A stretch of 6,967 nucleotides of DNA from Erythrobacter sp. (GTDB lineage: Bacteria; Pseudomonadota; Alphaproteobacteria; Sphingomonadales; Sphingomonadaceae): NCBI GenBank assembly GCA_002695185.1, contig NZOF01000191.1, positions 13,958 to 20,924 of the forward strand, read 5' to 3'. This document shows, piece by piece, positions 1 to 4,200 of the stretch. Below the pieces are notes generated by a model, which made no database searches, was not told where the DNA came from, and was given only the letters and a program-made list of their open reading frames with translations. Numbering within the stretch: the first letter of the stretch is position 1; each line of letters starts with the position of its first letter. Position numbers and translations under genes: made by a program.

Positions 1-250
1 CCAGATCCTCGGCCGGTTCGGCGGCTTCCATCGCAAGCCCCGGCACCAGTGCCTGGGCCTTGCTGACGGCCATGCCCGGGCGCAGGCCAAGGCCATGCGC
101 CGCAGCATCCACCGCCGTGACGATCCGACGGCTGCCGTCGCGCCCGGCAAGGATCAGCGGCCCCTCAGCCGAGGGCGCGTCGGGACCCGCCCGCCGCCGC
201 AGCCGATCCGTCGGCCACATCGGCAGGAAGACCGAGATGACCCGTGCCAT
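1..250 (-). CDS. imuB: ImuB, Y-family-like polymerase homologue, N-terminal part only
   Basis: The gene runs off the left edge, so only its first 83 codons are present. The start is ATG at 250-248. The protein opens MARVISVFLPMW, then PTDRL, and continues through ILAGRDGSRRIVTAVDAAA and GLRPGMAVSKAQAL. This is the N-terminal pattern of ImuB, a Y-family polymerase relative thought to lack its own catalytic activity. In the known system ImuB binds the beta clamp and links ImuA and the error-prone polymerase DnaE2 (ImuC) during SOS mutagenesis. The VFLPMWPTDRLRR opening and the phrase 'D.AA...GL.PGM....A.AL.P' are the diagnostic parts. It overlaps the imuA 3' end by 86 bases in another frame, so it is almost certainly co-transcribed and translationally linked with imuA. 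A dnaE2 gene would be expected further left, outside the window. Confidence 0.9.
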   Translation of the reverse strand, partial: MARVISVFLPMWPTDRLRRRAGPDAPSAEGPLILAGRDGSRRIVTAVDAAAHGLGLRPGMAVSKAQALVPGLAMEAAEPAEDL

Positions 251-920
251 CGCATGCCTCCAGTTCGATATCTAGGGACTCGCCGGCCCGCGCCCGGATC
301 AGCTCGATCAGCCAGCGCGGCCGCCCGACACCCGGCACCGGCAGCGGCGCCGGGGGCAGGACCGAGATCCGCCAGCGCGTCATCGCCGCCGTCGGCTGCC
401 CGAAATCGCTGGCCTCGGCCTGCCGGCGCCAGCGGCGCAGCGCGATGCCGATGGTGCCCGATCCGCGTGCGGCCAGATGCAGCCGCCGCGAGGCGGTCAT
501 CGGAAGCCGCGCCACATCCGCGACCACCGCCGCCAGCCCGCCATGGCGCAGCCCTTCCTCCATCGAGGCCAGAACCGAGCGATCATCGCCCGCCTCGACA
601 TAGATCACCCGATCCGGCGGTAGACCTGCCTGCTCCAGTCCCGGCGGGAAGAGATCGGCCTGCGTTACGCACCAGAGCACCTGTCCCGTCAGTCGCGCCG
701 AGATGCCCGCCGCGAAACAGGACGCCGCCGCCCCGTCCACCGCGCCATTGCCGCCGCCGGCCACCTCGTGCAGGCAGCCAAGCGCCAGCCCGCCCTGCGG
801 CAACCGCCTGTCCAGCGCGGGAATGCCGAAAGGCAGCACGTGCCCTGCACGCCCGTTCCCGGCCTCCAAGGCCGAGATCTGGTCGCGAAGCGCGGTAATG
901 GCTGATGGCGCGGCGGACAT
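165..920 (-). CDS. imuA: ImuA, RecA-like SOS mutagenesis protein
   Basis: A 251-aa protein of the ImuA (RecA-like) family, first gene of the imuA-imuB(-dnaE2) translesion mutagenesis cassette. In studied bacteria ImuA works with ImuB and DnaE2 in damage-induced, error-prone lesion bypass. Visible features are the typical opening LRDQISALE (residues 11-19), FGIPALDRRLPQGGLALGCLHE (31-52), a degenerate P-loop region GGGNGA (55-60), VLWCVTQADLFPPGLEQAGL (81-100), the acidic RVIYVEAGDDRSVLASMEEGL (104-124), and a C-terminal WLIELIRAR (203-211). The start ATG at 920 has GGGGAG about 11 bases upstream, and an SOS box lies 31 bases upstream. The last 86 bases overlap imuB in another frame. The family-typical C-terminus (residues 217-240) is encoded there, so the overlap looks genuine. 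Length matches the family. Confidence 0.93.
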   Translation of the reverse strand: MSAAPSAITALRDQISALEAGNGRAGHVLPFGIPALDRRLPQGGLALGCLHEVAGGGNGAVDGAAASCFAAGISARLTGQVLWCVTQADLFPPGLEQAGLPPDRVIYVEAGDDRSVLASMEEGLRHGGLAAVVADVARLPMTASRRLHLAARGSGTIGIALRRWRRQAEASDFGQPTAAMTRWRISVLPPAPLPVPGVGRPRWLIELIRARAGESLDIELEACDGTGHLGLPADVADGSAAAAGGSRRALG

Positions 921-950
921 GCGGCGCGATGCTCCCCGAGTCGGAATTGA

Positions 951-965
951 GTTCCTGTTTTGTTC
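951..965. promoter_or_regulatory. LexA (SOS) box upstream of imuA
   Basis: GTTC at 951-954 and GTTC at 962-965 are separated by exactly 7 bases, an exact match to the alphaproteobacterial LexA operator GTTC-N7-GTTC (GAAC-N7-GAAC read in the imuA direction). It ends 31 bases from the imuA start codon. A TATAGG hexamer lies just upstream on the minus strand (972-967), so LexA bound here would cover the region between a -10 element and the transcription start. The -35 is not clear. The expected result is damage-induced transcription of imuA-imuB. Confidence 0.9.
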
Positions 966-1038
966 CTATAGTTGTCGTGAGTCAATCGCATCAGTTGAGA
1001 GCAAGTCTAATGGGACGTCTTTTGCCTTTTACCGCCTT

Positions 1039-1122
1039 TCAGCGACGGTGGACGCGCTTTCGCGCCGAGAACGCCGCAAACTGCTGATCACAATATCGGG
1101 CCAGCTGGATCGGCGTGAGCAT
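1039..1122 (-). CDS. Possible 27-aa small ORF upstream of imuA
   Basis: ATG at 1122 is preceded by AGGAG (1136-1132) with a 9-base spacer, an unusually good ribosome-binding site for random intergenic sequence. The peptide begins MLTPIQLARYCDQQF and ends with a basic tail KRVHRR before TGA. I do not recognise it. It could be a leader peptide of the imuA transcript, a small protein, or the remaining start of a truncated gene. It contains a GCGC-GAAA-GCGC hairpin (minus strand, near 1053-1064). The evidence is the Shine-Dalgarno match only, and chance is a serious alternative. Confidence 0.28.
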   Translation of the reverse strand: MLTPIQLARYCDQQFAAFSARKRVHRR

Positions 1123-1353
1123 CGTCCCGTTCTCCTATCAAATAAGGCTACCAAGGCGGTCTTGAGCGATAAAAACATTTCATGGACGAGGCACGCTTAT
1201 TCCCAAGGGGCCTTGGCGTGAAAACCGCTTCCCACCGAAGTTATCCGACAGTGTCGCCAAAATTGCTGTGCCGATGGACTGCTGAACCCACCCCGGCAAG
1301 GGCTGGCAGCGAGACGAATTGGATCGAGCGCCAGCTTTTGCTCACGGGTATTT

Positions 1354-1671
1354 TCACTCCGAATCGGCATCGGGGGCAGCCTCTTTCGTCAGTCCCATCG
1401 CATCGGCCCGTGCCCAGAACGCATCGTGTTGGGCGGAGATTGCTCGGACACGGGTAAACGCTTCCTGCCGGGCCGCATCAAGACAGGCGATATAGGGGGT
1501 GAACTCAGAGAAATACCGCTCGAAATCCTCGGCCACCAGATCCGCATATTCACTGAAAGCTGGGTCGTCGGCCGGGATGAACGGCTCCTGCGGAGGAATG
1601 CACACCGTGTCCTGCGCGAGGGCAGGGCGAGCGAGCGTGAGGAACATCATTGCGGCCGCAATCGCCCTCAT
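1354..1671 (-). CDS. Small exported protein, translationally coupled to repC
   Basis: A 105-aa protein of unknown function. Residues 1-19 are a clear Sec signal peptide: basic start, hydrophobic core AAAMMFLTLA, cleavage after ALA-19. The mature part starts QDTVCIPP and is acidic, helical in character, rich in Tyr/Phe/Glu (SEYADLVAEDFERYFSEFTPY), with two cysteines (24 and 63) that could form a disulfide in the periplasm. The start ATG overlaps the repC stop as ATGA (1668-1671), so it should be translated by ribosomes finishing repC. An exported protein in the same operon as a replication initiator is unusual. Its function is not inferable, though a role in the envelope during transfer or maintenance is possible. 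Confidence 0.8.
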   Translation of the reverse strand: MRAIAAAMMFLTLARPALAQDTVCIPPQEPFIPADDPAFSEYADLVAEDFERYFSEFTPYIACLDAARQEAFTRVRAISAQHDAFWARADAMGLTKEAAPDADSE

Positions 1672-2924
1672 GACTGCGCCCCTGATTTACGCCGTTCATT
1701 AAGCCCGATCAGGCTACGGATCAGGTAAAGCTCGCCCCGCCGGTATCGTTCGGTCATGGCCCGCAAGTAGCCGCCGGGCTTGAAGATGGTATGACCCGGC
1801 TCGGATTTGCGGGCATCGAGGATCAGGATGGACAGCATGGCGCTATCCTCGCCCATAACCTCGCGCGCCGTGTTCCAGGCATCGGGGCTGATCCCGAGTT
1901 CCGGAACCCGCCGCTCGGCTGCCCAGACGAAGTCGTGGAATCGCAGATATTCCGGCTCTGCCCGTCCGCTGAGGTAGAGCTGCATGTCCGGCGAGGCGAG
2001 ATCGAAGAGCCTCTGTGGTCCAAGCCGGGCGATAAATTCGCTCTTGAGCGCTCCGCTGGCCTCCCCATCATCTTTTTCTCGGCAATTCGGGCCGCCGTCA
2101 GGCGGCACGACTTGGGACTTATCGTGCGCGGGCTTGCCCGCGCTCCGCATATTCACGGTCTCGTTACAGCATACTAAGGATTCTTGAGTTGTATCTTGTA
2201 TATAGGGTCGCTTGTTTTCGAGCGGTCCACCGCTTGTTTTTTCCCTGTTTCCGAGAAGATCCAGTGCGCTTCTGCAGAGCTCGTCCGCCTCTTCCAAATG
2301 CGCTGCAAGGTCCGCGAGGTTCATGCCATGAAGCCGATCGGCAGAAGGCCACGCTTCCGACTCGTGCCGCATTGCCTCGGCCTCCGGGCAGTGCGGGCTG
2401 ATCTCGAATAGGCGATCAAGCGCGCGCGCCAGATGGCGCTTGTGGGTACTGCGCTGACCGCGCAGGAAGATCGCCTGCTGCCGCTCCGCTGTGATCTGGT
2501 CATCCATCGTCATCAATTCGTCGGCACGGGCAATCGCCGCGCTGAAGTAAAGCCCAGTCCCGGCCGCCCGCGACCGGCTGCCATTCGCCCCTGTTCGGCG
2601 CTCTATCAGACCGGCGCGTTCCAGCTCGCCAGAGATTGCGCGGGTTCGCGACTGCGACAGGCCGAGCATCTTCGCGACTTCGCCGGCCTCCGCATAGATG
2701 AACGGGCTTCGGTCCGGGCTTGTCCAGTCGCTCGGTCGCGTCATAGTCGCTAGGCGCAAGAAGGCGTGCGCAGCGGCCGGCCCGACGCCAAGCCGCGGTG
2801 CCACGCGCTCGACCAGGGCCGCAAAGCTATCACGCTGCATGTTTCCCGGCAGAATTGGGTGCTCGTCTTCGGGGTCGCGGTAGACCCGCGTTGCGGCGGG
2901 ATGCACCGCCCTTTGAAATGCCAT
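1668..2924 (-). CDS. repC: RepC-type plasmid replication initiator
   Basis: A 418-aa protein of the RepC family, the initiator of repABC and solo-repC replicons. The N-terminal domain (about 30-175) includes the family phrase TMTRPSDWTSPDRSPFIYA (60-78) and a winged-helix region AGEVAKMLGLSQSRTRAIS (80-98) followed by ELERAGLIERR (100-110). A low-complexity polar linker (about 225-290) leads to a C-terminal domain (about 293-411) with LGPQRLFDLASPDMQLYL, PDAWNTAREVMG and FKPGGYLRAMTERYRRGEL, typical of the RepC C-terminal region. ATG 2924 is chosen over GTG 2936 because GAGGA sits 5 bases before the ATG and includes the end of that GTG codon. No repA or repB lies upstream in this window; the preceding gene encodes an exported protein. 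The leader contains a candidate antisense RNA gene, the usual RepC copy-number control, and the origin is expected inside the coding sequence. Confidence 0.87.
   Translation of the reverse strand: MAFQRAVHPAATRVYRDPEDEHPILPGNMQRDSFAALVERVAPRLGVGPAAAHAFLRLATMTRPSDWTSPDRSPFIYAEAGEVAKMLGLSQSRTRAISGELERAGLIERRTGANGSRSRAAGTGLYFSAAIARADELMTMDDQITAERQQAIFLRGQRSTHKRHLARALDRLFEISPHCPEAEAMRHESEAWPSADRLHGMNLADLAAHLEEADELCRSALDLLGNREKTSGGPLENKRPYIQDTTQESLVCCNETVNMRSAGKPAHDKSQVVPPDGGPNCREKDDGEASGALKSEFIARLGPQRLFDLASPDMQLYLSGRAEPEYLRFHDFVWAAERRVPELGISPDAWNTAREVMGEDSAMLSILILDARKSEPGHTIFKPGGYLRAMTERYRRGELYLIRSLIGLNERRKSGAQS
2160..2260. other. Putative replication origin (oriV) inside repC
   Basis: The middle of repC, encoding the linker between its two domains, is distinctly AT-rich against its surroundings: 2169-2205 is about two-thirds A+T by hand count. 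It is followed by short phased repeats (2209-2255). In characterised repABC plasmids the origin lies within repC, in an AT-rich part of the central coding sequence, and RepC binds there. The position and composition match, while origin activity is inferred. Confidence 0.5.
2209..2255. repeat. Helically phased short direct repeats in the repC AT-rich region
   Basis: CGCTTGTTTT occurs at 2209-2218 and again at 2231-2240, exactly 22 bases apart. A third, imperfect copy follows: CCTGTTTCCGAG (2244-2255) matches CTTGTTTTCGAG (2211-2222) at 10 of 12 positions. The three copies start 22 and then 11 bases apart, i.e. on the same face of the helix, as expected for iterons or initiator-binding sites. 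Only two copies are exact, so chance is not excluded. Confidence 0.5.
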
Positions 2925-2929
2925 ATCTG

Positions 2930-2934
2930 TCCTC
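2930..2934 (-). promoter_or_regulatory. Ribosome-binding site that fixes the repC start
   Basis: GAGGA on the minus strand with a 5-base spacer to ATG 2924. The competing in-frame GTG at 2936 overlaps this site and has no purine-rich element in front of it, so the ATG start, four codons shorter, is preferred. Confidence 0.65.
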
Positions 2935-2970
2935 ACATTCGCCGAGGCACAGGTTCCGCGGGCATGCCGG

Positions 2971-2986
2971 ATCTGTTCACACAGAT
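2971..2986 (-). repeat. Hairpin with GNRA loop in the repC leader
   Basis: ATCTGT (2971-2976) and ACAGAT (2981-2986) form a perfect 6-bp stem around 4 bases. In the repC-sense transcript the loop reads GUGA, a stable GNRA tetraloop; on the other strand it reads UCAC. The hairpin lies about 47 bases upstream of the repC start, between the antisense-RNA target and the ribosome-binding site. That is where repABC leaders carry the structure that decides whether repC is expressed. Its regulatory role is inferred. Confidence 0.4.
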
Positions 2987-3024
2987 GCGTTTTTGTTCTT
3001 GATTTTCGACTTTGGGAAGGTGAC

Positions 3025-3030
3025 TATGCT
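3025..3030 (+). promoter_or_regulatory. Possible -10 element for the antisense RNA
   Basis: TATGCT (4 of 6 to the sigma-70 consensus) lies about 7 bases before the predicted RNA start. No -35 hexamer has ideal spacing: TTGATT at 2999-3004 is 20 bases away and TCGACT at 3006-3011 only 13. The promoter call is therefore weak. Confidence 0.3.
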
Positions 3031-3036
3031 CGTAGC

Positions 3037-3112
3037 CTAGTGAGCAATGCAGGTCGCCAAACCTGTGTTACACCCAAAGCCCCCTCGTGCGGACCCCGTG
3101 CGGGGGGTTTTG
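3037..3112 (+). ncRNA. Candidate counter-transcribed RNA controlling repC
   Basis: On the strand opposite repC and ending near 3112, a short RNA of about 75 nt is predicted with two structures. Hairpin 1 pairs AATGCAGGT (3046-3054) with ACCTGTGTT (3061-3069) as a 9-bp stem including two G-U pairs, with loop CGCCAA. On the repC-sense strand those two pairs become C-A mismatches, so the fold favours the plus-strand RNA. Hairpin 2 is a strong terminator (3079-3108) followed by T's. A hairpin plus terminator of this size, antisense to the repC leader, is the known layout of repABC ctRNA (inc) genes, which lower RepC expression. The sense-strand loop contains UUGG, fitting the YUNR U-turn motif common at antisense contact sites. 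The 5' end is an estimate. Confidence 0.55.
3079..3111 (+). terminator. Rho-independent terminator of the candidate ctRNA
   Basis: GCCCCC (3079-3084) pairs with the G-run at 3103-3107, extended inward by GTGCGG (3087-3092) with CCGTGC (3096-3101) around the loop ACC, and outward by AAA/TTT. TTTT then GATTTT follows at 3108-3117. Stem strength and T-run are good for plus-strand termination. On the minus strand the structure is followed by only three T's, so it should terminate repC-sense transcription less well. Confidence 0.7.
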
Positions 3113-3176
3113 ATTTTCTGGTAATCTGTTTGCTTCTGCTCGTTTTCCTCCTTGGACGTGCGTTCCCGAATGCCAT

Positions 3177-3210
3177 GCGACAATTGTGTCGCGATGGTCA
3201 GACACATCGC
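3177..3210. repeat. Overlapping inverted repeats just after the 188-aa gene
   Basis: Three inverted repeats interlock in 34 bases: GCGACA/TGTCGC (3177-3182, 3187-3192), TGTGTC/GACACA (3185-3190, 3201-3206), and GCGATG/CATCGC (3191-3196, 3205-3210). They begin 12 bases past the stop of the 188-aa gene and lie far upstream of repC. No T-run follows on either strand, so this is not an ordinary terminator. It could be an operator for the repC promoter or alternative RNA folds. Confidence 0.4.
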
Positions 3211-3221
3211 AGGCTGTTGAT

Positions 3222-3788
3222 TCAGTAGTTCGCCCATTCATATGAGGGCTGGCCCCGGTAATCGTGGTGTCGCATCAGGATCGCGTCAAAGTTTCCGAAA
3301 TCGCCTGCAAGGGTCGTGCCGGCATGGATCCGGATCTGATCATCGACCCAAGGTGGAGCGGCCAAAGGCGCCACCGACACACGCTGGAAATTGCCCGCAG
3401 CGTCGTAGAAACTACGCACGGCACGAGTCTCGGACGCGCGTCCCCCGCTGCTGTTCATTGACCGTTTCGACAGTTGCCAGACCTCGATGCTCTCCCGATA
3501 GAAACGGATTTCGCGAGAAGTCTCACCGGTTTCGGGCAACAGCTTATCAGCCCCCCCCATCGGACAGCGCCGGAACTGTAAGGGCGGCTCAATCGGCCAA
3601 GGGGTGATGCGCCGGATCATCTCCGCATGTGCCGCTGAGCATTCGACAGATGCAGGGAACCCACCAGCGATGCAGAGTAAGATCGCGCAATCGATTGAGT
3701 AGGCCCCGACCGGCTGAGCCATAGAGACAGGGAGGCCCATGAGAAGCAGACCCAAGATTGAACAGCGTGAGGTGCGTCGATAAATCAT
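3222..3788 (-). CDS. Exported protein with four conserved-looking cysteines
   Basis: A 188-aa protein of unknown function. Residues 1-29 are a signal peptide: RR near the start, core ILGLLLMGLPV, cleavage after SMA-24 or VGA-29. The mature N-terminus carries SIDCAILLCIAGGFPASVEC (31-50), then ITPWPIEPPL (61-70) and RRCP (73-76), giving Cys34, 39, 50 and 75. This block resembles, from memory, small exported proteins that recur in alphaproteobacterial plasmid and conjugative-element regions. The C-terminal third (120-188) is aromatic and Gly-rich. The start ATG 3788 is preceded by a weak AGG (3794-3796) and is buried in an 11-bp inverted repeat shared with the upstream stop codon. It is probably co-transcribed with the 70-aa gene 33 bases upstream. 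A role in transfer or the envelope is a guess from context. Confidence 0.75.
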   Translation of the reverse strand: MIYRRTSRCSILGLLLMGLPVSMAQPVGAYSIDCAILLCIAGGFPASVECSAAHAEMIRRITPWPIEPPLQFRRCPMGGADKLLPETGETSREIRFYRESIEVWQLSKRSMNSSGGRASETRAVRSFYDAAGNFQRVSVAPLAAPPWVDDQIRIHAGTTLAGDFGNFDAILMRHHDYRGQPSYEWANY

Positions 3789-3823
3789 AATACCTATTCG
3801 CCAAGCGATTACGTATTATGATT
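3783..3823 (-). repeat. 11-bp inverted repeat spanning a stop/start junction
   Basis: AATCATAATAC at 3783-3793 is the exact reverse complement of GTATTATGATT at 3813-3823, with 19 bases between. On the minus-strand mRNA the first arm begins inside the TAA stop (3824-3822) of the 70-aa gene and the second arm contains the ATG (3788) of the 188-aa gene, with its weak AGG in the loop. The fold would hide the downstream start, and a ribosome finishing the upstream gene would open it. This suggests translational coupling. It could also be a protein-binding site. Confidence 0.6.
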
Positions 3824-4034
3824 ACTCCACTTTGCCCGACGAGGCAACGCCCGACTGGGCGTAGACCTGAGTTCGAACCGCGGCCGCAGGATCAAAGCTG
3901 AAGTTCTCGGGAACAGAAATCTGCGAAATCTCTCCGGTGTTCCATCGGTAAACCGCTCGGACGCCAGCGCCCTCACGAGACGCTTGGGTCAGAACGGCTT
4001 CGCGTCTTATCGTATGATCACTGTGCTTCATCAT
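3822..4034 (-). CDS. Small unknown protein, first gene of the minus-strand block
   Basis: A 70-aa protein I do not recognise, with no signal peptide or membrane segment. It starts MMKHSDHTIRREAVLTQ and has a central stretch VRAVYRWNTGEISQISVPEN followed by AAAVRTQVYAQSGVAS. ATG 4034 is chosen because GGGA (4043-4040) lies 5 bases before it; ATG 4031 next to it, and ATG 4046 or TTG 4049 upstream, are alternatives with poorer sites. It lies 33 bases upstream of the 188-aa exported protein, to which it seems coupled by an inverted repeat. Its middle resembles the C-terminal part of that neighbour (VRxxY, then Gly, then [VI]SV), which may be a shared small domain or chance. Confidence 0.6.
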   Translation of the reverse strand: MMKHSDHTIRREAVLTQASREGAGVRAVYRWNTGEISQISVPENFSFDPAAAVRTQVYAQSGVASSGKVE

Positions 4035-4069
4035 GCTATATCCCATCAAACTTAAGCGTCCAGAACCAG

Positions 4070-4080
4070 TCAGAATCTGA
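4070..4080. repeat. 11-bp palindrome in the divergent promoter region
   Basis: TCAGA-A-TCTGA lies between the start of the minus-strand block (4034) and the plus-strand promoter (4130). Its position suits an operator shared by two divergent units, but a palindrome this short may be accidental. Confidence 0.25.
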
Positions 4081-4129
4081 GTTGGAGAAGCTGAGCCGTA
4101 TTCTGCCCATCTCTACACGTGCTGTGACT

Positions 4130-4157
4130 TTGCCAACGAGCGATGTCACGATAAGAT
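4130..4157 (+). promoter_or_regulatory. Sigma-70-type promoter for the membrane protein/hydrolase pair
   Basis: TTGCCA at 4130-4135 (5 of 6 to TTGACA) and TAAGAT at 4152-4157 (4 of 6 to TATAAT) are separated by 16 bases. Transcription would start near 4164, about 37 bases before the TTG start at 4201. No better promoter is seen in the 4050-4200 gap. Confidence 0.5.
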
Positions 4158-4200
4158 ACGAAGAGAGACGAAGCATTACGAAATCCGGACCACTATACCA

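Larger units (their letters stand above)
921..1353. other. Gene-poor junction between the repC block and imuA
   Basis: About 430 bases with no convincing long gene on either strand. The imuA-proximal end holds the SOS box. One 27-codon minus-strand ORF with a good ribosome-binding site is listed separately. Short symmetric elements are CCAAGG/CCTTGG around a 2-base centre (1203-1216) and CGACA-G-TGTCG (1246-1256). I saw no tRNA, no recognisable transposon end and no terminator with a T-run. Base composition shifts across it: imuA is much richer in GC than the genes on the far side, so this may be a junction between DNA segments of different origin. That is an inference. Confidence 0.45.

Noticed and set aside
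95..898. A 267-codon plus-strand open frame opposite imuA
   Set aside because: It is Pro/Arg/Ala-rich low-complexity translation typical of the antisense of GC-rich genes, and imuA is clearly the real gene.
1203..1216. CCAAGG/CCTTGG as a terminator
   Set aside because: The loop is only 2 bases and there is no T-run on either strand.
703..1221. A 172-codon plus-strand frame across the imuA start and the junction
   Set aside because: It runs antisense through imuA and its SOS box and has no recognisable domain or good start site.
1241..1250. TTATCCGACA as a DnaA box
   Set aside because: It carries an extra base relative to the TTATCCACA consensus, and there is no cluster of similar sites.
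3147..3153. A perfect AAGGAGG on the minus strand
   Set aside because: No ATG, GTG or TTG follows within about 15 bases, so it does not serve a gene as a ribosome-binding site.
2924..3240. A parS-type partition site (GTT-N4-GC-N4-AAC)
   Set aside because: No match was seen around repC, consistent with the absence of repA and repB in the window.
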